Positions 51,516-60,188 are shown, numbered from the stretch's first letter. The stretch is DNA of 64,000 nt from Leucobacter aridicollis (GCF_013409595.1 NZ_JACCBD010000001.1:3410001-3474000); one strand, 5' to 3'. Made by a program: numbers and translations. Notes: a model not told the origin generated them from the sequence alone.

Positions 51516-52699
51516 GCTGAAATCTCCTCGCCGGCCTCGAATGACGACTCGTAGCGTTCGAGCCAGGCGCGCTGCTCCTCGATGCGCGGGTGCGCCTCGG
51601 TGTACACGTTCGCGAACATCGAGTCGGCGTCAGGCGGCGGTAGCTGCAGGATCGCGTCACGCACGCGCTTCGCCTCTCGATCGGCGACCTCGGCCACCTC
51701 GGCAAAGAATGCGTCGTCGACTCCCTGCTCACGCAGGTAGGCCTCCATGCGCGCGACCGGGTCGCGATCTCGCCATTCCTCGAGTTCCGACTTCTCGCGG
51801 TAGCGCGTCGGGTCGTCGCTTGTCGTGTGTGCCCCGATCCGGTAGGTCAGTGCCTCGATGTAGCCCGGACCGGCCCCCTCGCGCGCCAGTCGCATGAACC
51901 TGCGGCCGACGGCGTACGCGGCGAGCGGGTCGTTGCCGTCGATCTGCACGGCGCGGATGCCGAAGCCGAGCGCGCGGCGGTACAGCGGGGTGCGGCTCTG
52001 GCGCTCGAATGGCACCGAGATCGCCCAGCCGTTGTTTTGGACGACGAAGACCGCCGGGGTTTGGTAGCTCGCCGCGAAGATCATCGACTCGTTCGCGTCG
52101 CCCTGGCTCGAGGTGCCATCGCCGTAGAACGCCATGGTCGCCTCCCCCGTCGCGATGCCCTGCTCGCCAGCGTCCATCGCCGCGGCGCCTGCGCGGAGCT
52201 TCGCGTCGAGCAGCTGCCCGAGTGCGTATCCGCTCGCGTGCTGCGCCTGCGCGGCGAGCACGAGGGTGTACAGGTGGAAGTTCCCGTTCGCGGGATCCGT
52301 GACGTCCCACCCGCCGTGTGTGAAGCCGCGGAACAGCTTCAGTAGTTCAACGAAGCTCACGCCGCGCACCTTCGCGACGGTGTGCTCGCGGTAGGCGGGG
52401 AAGACGTGATCTTGCGGCTCGGTGGCGTGCGCGAGGCCGACCTGGCAGCCCTCTTGACCGATGCTTGGCACCCACAGGGCGAGCTGGCCCTGGCGTTGCA
52501 GGTGGGTCGCCTCGGTGTCGAACGCACGCGTCTCCACCATGTCGCGGTACCACTCTTGGAACTGTTCGATACCAACGCCATCAAGCTCCGCTGCGTAGTC
52601 TGCTGCGGAGCTTGATGGGGAGTACCGACCTTCGGCGTCTAGGAAGCGAATCGGCTCTGGATCCACCATGTCAACGGCGAGCTTTGGGGTCTGGCTCAT
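51512..52699 (-). CDS. bkdA: branched-chain 2-oxoacid dehydrogenase E1 alpha subunit
   Basis: This 395-residue ThDP-dependent subunit has the ThDP-Mg motif AFYGDGTSSQGDANESMIFAASYQTPAVFVVQNN and the phosphorylation-loop region YRIGAHTTSDDPTRYREKSELEEW. WVPSIGQEGCQVGLAHATEPQDHVFPAYREH near residue 80 is typical. It is annotated from ATG 52699; TTG 52708 is a possible alternative and neither has a strong ribosome-binding site. The stretch 52578-52618 near the 5' end forms a 14-bp hairpin. It starts the bkdA-bkdB-bkdC operon, divergent from the holin-like gene. Confidence 0.9.
   Translation of the reverse strand: MSQTPKLAVDMVDPEPIRFLDAEGRYSPSSSAADYAAELDGVGIEQFQEWYRDMVETRAFDTEATHLQRQGQLALWVPSIGQEGCQVGLAHATEPQDHVFPAYREHTVAKVRGVSFVELLKLFRGFTHGGWDVTDPANGNFHLYTLVLAAQAQHASGYALGQLLDAKLRAGAAAMDAGEQGIATGEATMAFYGDGTSSQGDANESMIFAASYQTPAVFVVQNNGWAISVPFERQSRTPLYRRALGFGIRAVQIDGNDPLAAYAVGRRFMRLAREGAGPGYIEALTYRIGAHTTSDDPTRYREKSELEEWRDRDPVARMEAYLREQGVDDAFFAEVAEVADREAKRVRDAILQLPPPDADSMFANVYTEAHPRIEEQRAWLERYESSFEAGEEISA
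52578..52618. repeat. 14-bp perfect inverted repeat inside the bkdA coding start
   Basis: CCATCAAGCTCCGC at 52578-52591 is exactly complementary to 52605-52618, with a 13-base loop. It lies 27-40 codons into bkdA and encodes the [13 protein letters not shown] segment. It could form a strong mRNA hairpin affecting translation or transcript stability. Confidence 0.7.
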
Positions 52700-52794
52700 A
52701 GTGCTCAAGTGTAGTGAGAGGGGTCATTCCGACTGGGATATATCAACGGCGGCGCTAGTGGCCGGCGCACAGCGATTGCTGCAAGAATTGGTGC

Positions 52795-53202
52795 ATGCGG
52801 TCAATCATGCGAGTACTTGTCAGCACGTTCGCGCTGTGGCTCACGACGCTCATCGTCGGCGGGTCGGGCCCGCGCGGGTTCTGGATCGAGCCGATCAATG
52901 ACGACCCGTACTCCCCGCTCATCACGATGCTCCTCGTCGCGCTCGTGTTCGGCCTCGTGAATGGCACGCTCGGCAAGCTCGTGCGCATCGTGTCGATTCC
53001 GCTCTACATCATCACGCTCGGCCTGTTTGGTCTCATTGTGAACGGGATCCTCATCTCGGTCATCGCATGGCTCTCCGGCCTCGCCGGCTTCGGGTTGCAT
53101 GTCGACGGCTTCTGGTGGGGTGTGCTCGGCGCGATCGTCATGTCCGTGCTCGCAAGCATCATGAACGGGCTGCTCGGCACGAACCGCAAGCGCAAGCGCT
53201 AA
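52795..53202 (+). CDS. phage holin family (mycobacterial 4-TM) membrane protein
   Basis: This 135-residue membrane protein has four hydrophobic segments and begins RVLVSTFALWLTTLIVGG. This is the PF04020-like family widespread in actinobacterial chromosomes, usually not phage-related. FGLVNGTLGKLVRIVSIPLYIITLGLFGLIVNGIL is its conserved core. The C-terminus is basic (NRKRKR). ATG 52795 or ATG 52807 could be the start. It is divergent from the bkd operon; function unknown. Confidence 0.85.
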   Translation: MRSIMRVLVSTFALWLTTLIVGGSGPRGFWIEPINDDPYSPLITMLLVALVFGLVNGTLGKLVRIVSIPLYIITLGLFGLIVNGILISVIAWLSGLAGFGLHVDGFWWGVLGAIVMSVLASIMNGLLGTNRKRKR

Positions 53203-53547
53203 CGACTGCCCCATCAGCGTCACGGGCTCGGCGACACCGCCACGCAGCCCGTGATGCGTCGCCGTGCGGCGCTGTCCGCGGGGCTGGCTGTGGCGCCCGC
53301 CGGCACCGCTCCGCGCGGAACCGTGCGGGGTTTTCCACACCGTTTCCACAACCAGTCCACAACCTATCCACCGGCTTATCAACAGGGTGTTGAAGACTTC
53401 GAACCCTTATTACACAACGATAATTACACCGTTGTTATTCGATCTGTGCATAGTTATCCACAGCCTAGAACTCGTGAAATGTGCACAGTTGCCTCCGTGG
53501 GAGAATGGTCGGGTACGTTCACCCGCCACTCACACAACGGAGAACCC
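53203..53547. other. 345-bp gap upstream of purB, A+T-rich with DnaA-box-like sites
   Basis: The first 130 bases are GC-rich and featureless. The rest is unusually A+T-rich for the window, with several TTWTNCACA-like 9-mers (see 53331-53462) and the purB ribosome-binding site GGAGA. No gene was recognised. Confidence 0.6.
53331..53462. promoter_or_regulatory. DnaA-box cluster upstream of purB
   Basis: TTTTCCACA (53331-53339) and TTATCCACA (53454-53462) match the DnaA 9-mer consensus. GTTTCCACA (53342), CAGTCCACA (53353) and TTATCAACA (53376) are one to two mismatches away. An A+T-rich stretch lies between. This may be a DnaA-titration or regulatory site; oriC normally sits between dnaA and dnaN, which are not here. 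Confidence 0.6.
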
Positions 53548-54927
53548 ATGACCAGCCTGCCCCCGCAGCCCATCAGCCCCCTCGACGGACGCTACCGGAA
53601 GGCGGTCGAAGGGCTTGGCGACACGCTCTCCGAGGCAGGGCTGAACAAGGCTCGCGTGCACGTCGAAGTTGAGTGGCTCGCCTACCTGACGACGCACTCG
53701 CTCCTCGGGGGCACGCCGATGGGCGACGAGCAGCTCGCCGCGCTGCGCGACTGGGCGCAGAACTTCGGCCAGGCCGAGATCGACGAACTCGCCGAGACCG
53801 AGAAGACCACGCAGCACGACGTGAAGGCCGTCGAGTACCTCGTTCGCGCACGCCTCGAGGCGCAGGGGCTCGGACACCTCGCCGAGCTCACCCACGTGTG
53901 CTGCACCAGCGAGGACATCAACAACCTGTCCTACGCGCTCACGGTGAAGCAGGCGGTCGCCGACGTCTGGCGGCCGAAGTTTGTCGCCGTCCTTGACGAG
54001 CTCGAGCGCCAGGCGCAGGGCTACAGCGACCTCGCAATGATGAGCCGCACGCACGGCCAGCCGGCAACCCCGACGACGCTCGGCAAGGAGCTCGCCGTCT
54101 TCGTGCACCGCCTCCGCCGCCAGCTGCGCCAGATCGATCAGGTCGAATACCTTGGGAAGTTCTCGGGCGCGACGGGCACGTTCGCCGCGCACCTCGCAGC
54201 GGACCCGAGCGCCGACTGGGAGACGATTTCGCGGGAGTTCGTCGAGGGGCTCGGCCTGACGTGGAACCCACTCACGACCCAGATCGAGTCACACGACTGG
54301 CAGGCCGAGCTGTACTCGCGCATGGCGCACGCAAACCGCATTCTGCACAACCTCGCGACGGACGTGTGGAGCTACATCTCGATCGGCTACTTCCGCCAAA
54401 CCCCGGTCGCGGGCGCGACGGGCTCCTCGACGATGCCGCACAAGGTCAATCCGATCCGGTTCGAAAACGCTGAGGCGAACCTTGAGCTGTCAAACGCGCT
54501 GCTCGACTCGCTCGCCGAGACCCTCGTCACGAGCCGCTGGCAGCGCGACCTCACCGACTCGTCGGCGCAGCGCAACATTGGCGTCGCGTTTGGACACTCG
54601 GTGCTCGCGCTCGACAACATCCTCAAGGGTCTCGGCCAGATCGACGCCGCCCCCGAGGTGCTTGCTGCAGACCTCGACGCGAACTGGGAGGTGCTCGGCG
54701 AGGCGATCCAGACCGTGATCCGCGCGGAGGTGACCGCCGGCCGCTCGACGATCAGCGACCCCTACGCCGCGCTCAAGGACCTCACTCGCGGCCGCCGCAT
54801 CGGCCAGGCCGAGCTCATCGAGTTCGTTCAGGGCCTCGAGATCGGGGACGAGGCGAAGCAGCGGCTGCTCGCGCTCACGCCCGCCGGCTACGTCGGCAAC
54901 GCTGCGAAACTTCTCAGCTACCTCTGA
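53548..54927 (+). CDS. purB: adenylosuccinate lyase
   Basis: This 459-residue fumarase/aspartase-superfamily enzyme acts twice in purine synthesis, splitting SAICAR and adenylosuccinate to release fumarate. The superfamily signature GSSTMPHKVNPIRFENAEANLE is near residue 300, the catalytic His region is MMSRTHGQPATPTTLGKELAVF, and CCTSEDINNLSYAL binds substrate. The length and the E. coli-like N-terminus PLDGRYRKAV match the long PurB type. ATG 53548 follows GGAGA; a 99-codon upstream extension is rejected because it reads through the DnaA-box region. Confidence 0.95.
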   Translation: MTSLPPQPISPLDGRYRKAVEGLGDTLSEAGLNKARVHVEVEWLAYLTTHSLLGGTPMGDEQLAALRDWAQNFGQAEIDELAETEKTTQHDVKAVEYLVRARLEAQGLGHLAELTHVCCTSEDINNLSYALTVKQAVADVWRPKFVAVLDELERQAQGYSDLAMMSRTHGQPATPTTLGKELAVFVHRLRRQLRQIDQVEYLGKFSGATGTFAAHLAADPSADWETISREFVEGLGLTWNPLTTQIESHDWQAELYSRMAHANRILHNLATDVWSYISIGYFRQTPVAGATGSSTMPHKVNPIRFENAEANLELSNALLDSLAETLVTSRWQRDLTDSSAQRNIGVAFGHSVLALDNILKGLGQIDAAPEVLAADLDANWEVLGEAIQTVIRAEVTAGRSTISDPYAALKDLTRGRRIGQAELIEFVQGLEIGDEAKQRLLALTPAGYVGNAAKLLSYL

Positions 54928-54973
54928 AGCTGCGAGGCTTGCCGGTGCTGCGCCGCTGCGCCAGGGTTGAAGT

Positions 54974-55819
54974 ATGACTCAGGACGCACGCTTTACACGC
55001 GAACGCACGATGTACCGGTTTACCGCGCGCGAGGTCACGGTGCAGGCCGTGTCGCGGCCAGTACCGACGATCGCTCGCGTGACGCTCGCCGGGCCCGACC
55101 TGTATGACTTCGAGTCGACGGGGCCCGGCGACCACGCGAAGATCTTCTTCCCGCACCCCTTCACGGGAGAACTCGTCGCACCCGTCGCGGCCGGCCCCGG
55201 CGAGGATGGTATCGTCCGGCCCGACGGCCAGACGTTCGGCCGCGACTTCACGCCGCTCAACGTGCGGGATGAAGCCGGAGGCCGCGTCTTCGACCTTGAC
55301 TTCTTCCTGCACGACGACCCCGGCCCGGCATCCGCGTGGGCGGAGCGCGCAGCGGTCGGAGACCGCATCGTCGTCGTCGGGCCGCGCGGCACGCAGAGTG
55401 TTCCGACGGGCATCGTCTCGCTGTTGTGCCTCGTCGACCCGACGGCGCTGCCCGCAACAGTGCGCTGGATCAATGCCCTGCCCGAGGACACCGAGGTCGA
55501 GGTGATCGCCGACGTCGACTATGACGCGCTCGATTGGGTGGAGGAGTATCTTCGCGAGGGCACGGGACGCGAGATCCTCGTGCGGGAGCCGCTCGGCGGC
55601 TTAGATCAGGCGCTGCTCGACAGCGAGATCACCGACGAGACCTTCGTCTTCGCGGCCGGTGACGCAAACCGTCTCATCCCGCTGCGGCGCGTGATCCGTG
55701 ACGAACTTGGGCTCCCCCGCGCGCAATACCAGATCAGCGGCTACTGGCGGCGCGGTGAGGCCAACTTCGACCATCACGGGCCGATCGACCCGAGCGATCC
55801 GGAGTCGATCGAGGACTAG
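54974..55819 (+). CDS. siderophore-interacting protein (FAD-dependent ferric reductase)
   Basis: This 281-residue SIP-family flavoprotein releases iron from ferric siderophores by reduction in the cytosol. It contains FTPLNVRDEAGGRVFDLDFFLHDDPGPASAWAERAAVGDRIVVVGPRG, the FAD-binding and domain-junction region. The classical RxYT motif reads RDFT, with Phe for Tyr. The C-terminal GYWRRGEANFDHHGPID is typical. ATG 54974 or ATG 55010 could start. It lies downstream of purB by 46 bp with no obvious hairpin and is terminated by the hairpin at 55838. Confidence 0.88.
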   Translation: MTQDARFTRERTMYRFTAREVTVQAVSRPVPTIARVTLAGPDLYDFESTGPGDHAKIFFPHPFTGELVAPVAAGPGEDGIVRPDGQTFGRDFTPLNVRDEAGGRVFDLDFFLHDDPGPASAWAERAAVGDRIVVVGPRGTQSVPTGIVSLLCLVDPTALPATVRWINALPEDTEVEVIADVDYDALDWVEEYLREGTGREILVREPLGGLDQALLDSEITDETFVFAAGDANRLIPLRRVIRDELGLPRAQYQISGYWRRGEANFDHHGPIDPSDPESIED

Positions 55820-55837
55820 CCGCTCCCGAGCGAAGCA

Positions 55838-55875
55838 CGGCCCGGGGTGTCCGCAAATGCGAACGCCCCGGGCCG
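55838..55875. terminator. bidirectional terminator between SIP and small membrane protein
   Basis: CGGCCCGGGG (55838-55847) and CCCCGGGCCG (55866-55875) form a very strong stem with further GC pairing inward. It lies between convergent stops at 55819 and 55896, so it can serve both directions. Confidence 0.8.
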
Positions 55876-55895
55876 ATTTCTGCTCAGCGAGTGGG

Positions 55896-56180
55896 CTAGT
55901 GCCAGTCGCCCTCGGGCTTCTTGAGGTCCTTGCGGGCCTCGAGGTCTTCGTCGCTCGGCTTGCCGCCGAGCCCGAGCAGGGCCACAAACAGCAGCGACAT
56001 GATGAACGCGATGGCGGTAAAGATGAGGGCGAGCACGATGGAGCGCGACGCCATGAGGACGATGAGACCCGCGAAAACCGCGAGCACTCCCGAGAAGCCC
56101 AGCAGTTCGAGGGGCTTGAGGCGATCACGACGCGACGGGTTCATCGGTTCCTGGGGCGTGTGGTCTGAGGGGTTGGTCAT
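55896..56180 (-). CDS. small two-helix membrane protein, unknown function
   Basis: This 94-residue protein has a polar N-terminus (RRDRLKPLELLG), two membrane helices (about residues 26-46 and 49-72) and a charged tail (SDEDLEARKDLKKPEGDWH). It resembles short actinobacterial membrane proteins found near replication/ribosomal gene clusters. Start ATG 56180. It lies 49 bp downstream of a six-helix membrane protein on the same strand. No function can be assigned. Confidence 0.72.
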   Translation of the reverse strand: MTNPSDHTPQEPMNPSRRDRLKPLELLGFSGVLAVFAGLIVLMASRSIVLALIFTAIAFIMSLLFVALLGLGGKPSDEDLEARKDLKKPEGDWH

Positions 56181-56229
56181 CGGTCGCTTTCTACGATTCG
56201 GCTAGGACATTGGCGGCGTGCAGATCCGC

Positions 56230-56820
56230 CTAGGCGTTGACAGTCGACCCGTGGTTCAGCGGGTCGGCGTCGGCTGCGGTTCGCGTGTCGAACGACGCGA
56301 TCCCGAGGAAGACTCCGGTGATGATGGCGTAGGCTCCGAAGAACCCGATCACGGCAACGAGGTCGCCCCGCGCAAGCAGCACGGTGACGGCGAGCAGAAT
56401 GCCTGCGGCCCCGACCAGGGCGGCGTCCTGTCGCGTGCCGGGCTGCACGACCATCGCGACAAACTCAAGCAGTGCCGTGACGAGGGCCCAGCCCGCGATG
56501 ACCACAGCGAACGCGAGTTCGTTGCTGAGGACCGTGAGCAGAAGCGCAGCCGCAATCGATGCGACGCCGAGCGCGATCGCAACGGCCGCACCGCCCGTGC
56601 CGCGGCGCTGGATGGCCTCGACTCCGTGCACGACGCCAATCGCGATAAGCGCGGCGACGACGACCGCGAGGTCGAACGCGAAGCGCTCGTGGAAGGTCGC
56701 GCTAAACGTAACAACGAGCCCCACTGTGAGCAGGAGAGCGGCGCGGAGCACGCGTACCCACTTGGGTGGGAGCGACGCGGTGCCTGCCGTTCGAGTGACG
56801 GTGCCTTCGGCGATTGACAT
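56230..56820 (-). CDS. multi-helix membrane protein (HdeD/DUF308-like)
   Basis: This 196-residue protein has about six membrane helices arranged as repeated two-helix units with short loops. It resembles the HdeD-like DUF308 family of acid-stress or unknown membrane proteins in alternating GVASIAAALLLTVLSNELAFAVVIAGWALVTALLEF-type segments. The last 20 residues are polar. It lies 66 bp after dnaB. Family assignment is tentative; no catalytic motif is visible. Confidence 0.65.
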   Translation of the reverse strand: MSIAEGTVTRTAGTASLPPKWVRVLRAALLLTVGLVVTFSATFHERFAFDLAVVVAALIAIGVVHGVEAIQRRGTGGAAVAIALGVASIAAALLLTVLSNELAFAVVIAGWALVTALLEFVAMVVQPGTRQDAALVGAAGILLAVTVLLARGDLVAVIGFFGAYAIITGVFLGIASFDTRTAADADPLNHGSTVNA

Positions 56821-56886
56821 TGTGCTCCCTCCCTGCCTCGTGGATTGTATCTTGTCTCGCTGCGAAAGATCGTGGGAGCGAGCTCG

Positions 56887-58263
56887 CTACATTCCCTGAG
56901 GCATGTCCTGGAAGCGCGAGTAGTGCCCCTGGAACGCCACGGTAACCGTGCCGGTCGGGCCGTTACGCTGCTTCGCGAGAATGAAGTCCGCCTCGCCGGC
57001 ACGCGGATGATCACGATCGCTCGCGGCCTCGCGGTGCAGCAGGATCACCATATCTGCGTCCTGCTCGAGCGAGCCGGACTCGCGGAGGTCGCTGATGGCA
57101 GGCATCTTGTCGGCGCGCTGCTCCGATGCACGGTTGAGCTGTGACAGCGCGATGACCGGGACGTCGAGCTCCTTCGACAGCAGCTTGAGGGCACGGGAGA
57201 ATTCGCTCACCTCCTGCTGACGACTTTCGACCTTCTTGCCGCTCGAGAGGAGCTGCAGGTAGTCGATGACGACCATCTTGAGGCCGTGCTGCTGCTTCAG
57301 CCGTCGGCACTTCGCACGGATCTCAACGAGCGTGAGGTTCGGGCTGTCGTCAATGTACAGCGGCGACTCTGAGATGCGTGCTTGCGTGGCCGCGAGCTTT
57401 TGGAAGTCGCGGCTGTCGAGGGCGCCCTTGCGTAGGGTCTGCATCGGGATGGAAGCCTCGGCCGCGAGCAAACGCATCGCGATCTCGGCGCGACCCATCT
57501 CGAGCGAGAAGAAGACCGTCGGAGCCAGGGCGTGCACGGAGGCGTGGCGGGCCACGTCGAGCGCGAGCGTCGACTTACCCATCGCGGGTCGCGCGGCGAT
57601 GATGATCATCTGACCACCAGCGAAGCCGTTGGTCATCGCGTCGAGCTCGTTGAAGCCGGTTGGCACCCCGAGCATGCCGTCTGGCTGCGAGGTCGCCTTG
57701 TGGATCTCCTCCATGGCGGCATCAACCGCGAGGGAGAGCGGCACGTAATCTTCGCTCTGCGACTCACCAGTGACGCCGTAGATCTCCGACTGCGCAACGT
57801 TGACAAGGTCGAGCGCCTCGCCCTCGCCCGCGTATCCCATCTGCACGATGCGGGTGCCCGCTTCAACCAGTCGGCGCAGGAGCGCCTTCTCGCCAACGAT
57901 GTCGGCGTAGAAGCCCGCATTCGCGGCGGTCGGGACGATACTCGTGAGCGTGTGCAGGTACTCGGCGCCGCCCGCTCGCTGAAGGTCGCCGGCCTTTGCG
58001 AGTGCATCGGTGACGGTGATGACGTCGGTGGGCTCGCCCTGCGAATAGAGCGAGAGCACGGACTCGTAGATGACCTCGTGCTTGGGGACATAGAAGTCCG
58101 AGCCGCGCAGCACGCCAGTGACGTCGGCCACGGCGTCCTTGGACAGGAGCATGCCGCCGATCGCGCTTTGCTCTGCGAGCAGGTCGTATGGCGGGGTGCG
58201 CTCATAGTCGCCGCCGCGCTGTTCTTCGTCAGGCGACGCGATACCAAGGTGTGCGATGGACAA
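56887..58263 (-). CDS. dnaB: replicative DNA helicase
   Basis: This 458-residue RecA-fold hexameric helicase unwinds DNA ahead of the replisome. The N-terminal domain (PYDLLAEQSAIGGMLLSKDAVADV) is followed by the motor with Walker A ARPAMGKSTLAL, Walker B MVVIDYLQLL, the H3/H4 region SQLNRASEQRADK and the arginine finger in RNGPTGTVTV. There is no intein, which many actinobacterial dnaB genes carry. The start is TTG 58263 with GAAGGAG about nine bases upstream. Its upstream region carries DnaA-box-like sites. Confidence 0.94.
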   Translation of the reverse strand: MSIAHLGIASPDEEQRGGDYERTPPYDLLAEQSAIGGMLLSKDAVADVTGVLRGSDFYVPKHEVIYESVLSLYSQGEPTDVITVTDALAKAGDLQRAGGAEYLHTLTSIVPTAANAGFYADIVGEKALLRRLVEAGTRIVQMGYAGEGEALDLVNVAQSEIYGVTGESQSEDYVPLSLAVDAAMEEIHKATSQPDGMLGVPTGFNELDAMTNGFAGGQMIIIAARPAMGKSTLALDVARHASVHALAPTVFFSLEMGRAEIAMRLLAAEASIPMQTLRKGALDSRDFQKLAATQARISESPLYIDDSPNLTLVEIRAKCRRLKQQHGLKMVVIDYLQLLSSGKKVESRQQEVSEFSRALKLLSKELDVPVIALSQLNRASEQRADKMPAISDLRESGSLEQDADMVILLHREAASDRDHPRAGEADFILAKQRNGPTGTVTVAFQGHYSRFQDMPQGM

Positions 58264-58378
58264 GGTGGTGTGCTCCTTCGATGAGGTCGAGCCTCGTTAC
58301 CTTCTGATGACATACCAGACCTCAGACATTCACCGTAGGTGCAGTCTCCACAGGGCTCAAATACGGGAGTTCTCCACC

Positions 58379-58429
58379 TGTGGATAACTATGTGCACAAG
58401 CAACGGAGAAAAGCCAGAACTTGTCCACA
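58379..58429. promoter_or_regulatory. DnaA-box cluster upstream of dnaB
   Basis: TGTGGATAA (58379-58387, the reverse of TTATCCACA) and TTGTCCACA (58421-58429, the high-GC actinobacterial DnaA box) are good matches. TGTGCACAA between them (58391-58399) is a one-mismatch copy. The cluster lies 115-170 bp upstream of dnaB, where it could give DnaA control of helicase expression. Confidence 0.55.
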
Positions 58430-58810
58430 TGAATGGGGATAACTTGTGGAGAGATTCTGAACTTCTCTAGAAACATGCCGCCTGATCTGGGGTTTATGGT
58501 TTCCACACGATTTAAGTTATTCAACCTTAAAGTACAACTTGAATGTTACTTGATCCCCGGGCGTGTGGAGAACTTTGCGAGCACCGAGCGGGCTGGTCTC
58601 CCCGCTCTCGCATGGACCGCGGCTCCGGGCGTTCACCGCCCGTTCAGCGGCGTCAGCGCGCGCATGCGGCTCCCTGGCGACGCCGTGGGTGGGCGGGAGG
58701 GTCTCCCCTCCGGCACACCCGCCGTGCGCGGCTCAGGGCGCCGCAGGCGGCCGCGCGCCAGGGCCGGCAACACCGCTCCTCCCAGCCACGAGGGAGCCGC
58801 TACAACGCAA
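58430..58810. other. intergenic stretch between dnaB promoter region and rplI terminator
   Basis: The first ~120 bases are A+T-rich (with TTTAAGTTATTCAACC) and probably belong to a regulatory region. The rest is GC-rich with only short open frames lacking ribosome-binding sites. No gene, RNA or mobile element was recognised. Confidence 0.5.
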
Positions 58811-58851
58811 ACGAGCGGGGCCGGCTCCAATATGGAACCGGCCCCGCTCGT
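58811..58851 (-). terminator. terminator of the rpsF-ssb-rpsR-rplI operon
   Basis: ACGAGCGGGGCCGG (58811-58824) pairs perfectly with 58838-58851, extended by a few pairs across one mismatch. It begins 14 bp after the rplI stop. On the minus strand it is followed by TTTGCG, a modest T-run. Confidence 0.82.
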
Positions 58852-58865
58852 GAGCGCAGAAACGC

Positions 58866-59315
58866 TTAGCGCTGCGTGATGACCTGGAGGGTTACCTCAG
58901 CGTCGACGCCCTCGTGGAGGTGGATCGTCGCCTTGTACTCACCGGTGCTCTTGATCGACGGCAGCGAGATCTTGCGCTTGTCGACCTCGCCGATGCCAGC
59001 CTCGGACACAGCCGCGGCAACAGCCGCAGGCTTGATCGCGCCGAACAGGCGCCCACCGACTCCAGCCTTGGAGTGCAGACGGATCTTGCCTGCCTCGAGC
59101 GACGCCTTCAGCGCCTGCGCGTCCTCGACCGAAGCGAGAGCGCGTGCCTCGCGCGCAGCCTGGAGCTGTGCGACCTGGGCCGCGCCACCGCGGGTCCAGT
59201 GCACCGCGTAGCCCTGCGGCACGAGGTAGTTGCGAGCGTAGCCGGTCTTGACGTCGACGACGTCACCAGCGGAACCGAGGCCACGGACCTCGTGCGTGAG
59301 AATTACTTTCGCCAT
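58866..59315 (-). CDS. rplI: 50S ribosomal protein bL9
   Basis: This 149-residue large-subunit protein starts [37 protein letters not shown], the bL9 signature, with the long central helix and the C-terminal domain ([31 protein letters not shown]). It binds 23S rRNA at the base of the L1 stalk. It is the last gene of the operon and is followed by a strong terminator. Confidence 0.96.
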   Translation of the reverse strand: MAKVILTHEVRGLGSAGDVVDVKTGYARNYLVPQGYAVHWTRGGAAQVAQLQAAREARALASVEDAQALKASLEAGKIRLHSKAGVGGRLFGAIKPAAVAAAVSEAGIGEVDKRKISLPSIKSTGEYKATIHLHEGVDAEVTLQVITQR

Positions 59316-59327
59316 GATGCTCTCTCC

Positions 59328-59588
59328 TTAGCGGCCGGAACCGGCGTAGGGGAGGAGAGCCATCTCGCGGGCATTCTTCACTGCCTTCGCGATCAAACGC
59401 TGCTCCTGAACGGATACGCCGGTGATGCGGCGGGCGCGGATCTTTCCACGCTCTGAAATGAACTTGCGAAGCGTCTGGACGTCCTTGTAATCAATGACGC
59501 CAACGGTCTGCTTCTTCGCGGGTGCTGCCGCCTTCGCGTTCTTGCCGCGAGCCGGCTTGCGGCCTGCGCCGCTTGACTTGCCTGCCAT
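59328..59588 (-). CDS. rpsR: 30S ribosomal protein bS18
   Basis: This 86-residue small-subunit protein has a basic N-terminus rich in Lys/Ala and the core [51 protein letters not shown]. No zinc-binding cysteines are present, so it is the C-minus type. It partners bS6 in the 30S platform. Confidence 0.96.
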   Translation of the reverse strand: MAGKSSGAGRKPARGKNAKAAAPAKKQTVGVIDYKDVQTLRKFISERGKIRARRITGVSVQEQRLIAKAVKNAREMALLPYAGSGR

Positions 59589-59642
59589 GTTGGTCTCTTT
59601 TCGTAATGCGTCCCGGTACGCGCCCGGAACAAAGTTGCTGTC

Positions 59643-60185
59643 TTAGAAGGGCTGCTCGTCGTCGAACCCGCCACCGAAATCGGAGGAGTTGTTCGACGCG
59701 GATCCGCCCTGGCCCGAATTGGTCCAGGGGTTATCCTGCTGCTGCTGCGGCTGTGCCCAGCCCGACTGGCCCTGGGGCTGACCGCCACCAGCGCCACCGA
59801 AGCCGCCAACCTGCCCGCGTGCCGCGCCGCGCGTCACCTGTGCGGTGGCGAAGCGGAGCGACGGCCCGACCTCTTCGACCTCAAGGTCTAGTGAGGTGCG
59901 CTGCTGGCCCTGGTTGTCGGTGTAGCTGCGCTGGGTCAGACGACCCTGCACAATAACTCGCATGCCCTTCGTGAGCGAAGCCGCAATGTTGTCGGCGTAC
60001 TCACCGTAAGCGCGGCAGCCAAGCCACAGCGCTTCGCCGTCCGACCAGTCGCCGGACTGGCGATCGCGCACGCGCGGGGTCGAGGCGATACGGAAGGTCA
60101 CCCACGACTTGCCGGCCTGACTCACGCGAGGCTCGGGATCGGCAACAAGGTTGCCGACGACAGTGATCAGCGGCTCTCCGGCCAT
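59643..60185 (-). CDS. ssb: single-stranded DNA-binding protein
   Basis: This 180-residue SSB has the OB fold (ITVVGNLVADPEPRVSQAGKSWVTFRIAST, then LWLGCRAYGEYADNIAASLTKGMRVIVQGRL), a Gly/Gln-rich linker and the acidic tip DDEQPF that recruits replication partners (canonical DDDIPF). It coats single-stranded DNA as a tetramer. It sits between rpsF and rpsR, three bases after rpsF. Confidence 0.95.
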   Translation of the reverse strand: MAGEPLITVVGNLVADPEPRVSQAGKSWVTFRIASTPRVRDRQSGDWSDGEALWLGCRAYGEYADNIAASLTKGMRVIVQGRLTQRSYTDNQGQQRTSLDLEVEEVGPSLRFATAQVTRGAARGQVGGFGGAGGGQPQGQSGWAQPQQQQDNPWTNSGQGGSASNNSSDFGGGFDDEQPF

Positions 60186-60188
60186 GAG

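Noticed and set aside
52795..53202. Prophage remnant suggested by the holin-family protein.
   Set aside because: This 4-TM family is common in actinobacterial chromosomes and no phage genes surround it.
53331..53462. Chromosomal origin oriC upstream of purB.
   Set aside because: Boxes are few and dnaA/dnaN are absent; actinobacterial oriC lies between those genes. Kept as a DnaA-box cluster only.
53251..53547. N-terminal extension of purB by 99 codons.
   Set aside because: It runs through the DnaA-box, A+T-rich region, is unlike any PurB N-terminus, and ATG 53548 has a proper ribosome-binding site.
56887..58263. Intein insertion in dnaB.
   Set aside because: The protein is 458 residues with contiguous helicase motifs; no splice-junction residues or endonuclease insertion are visible.
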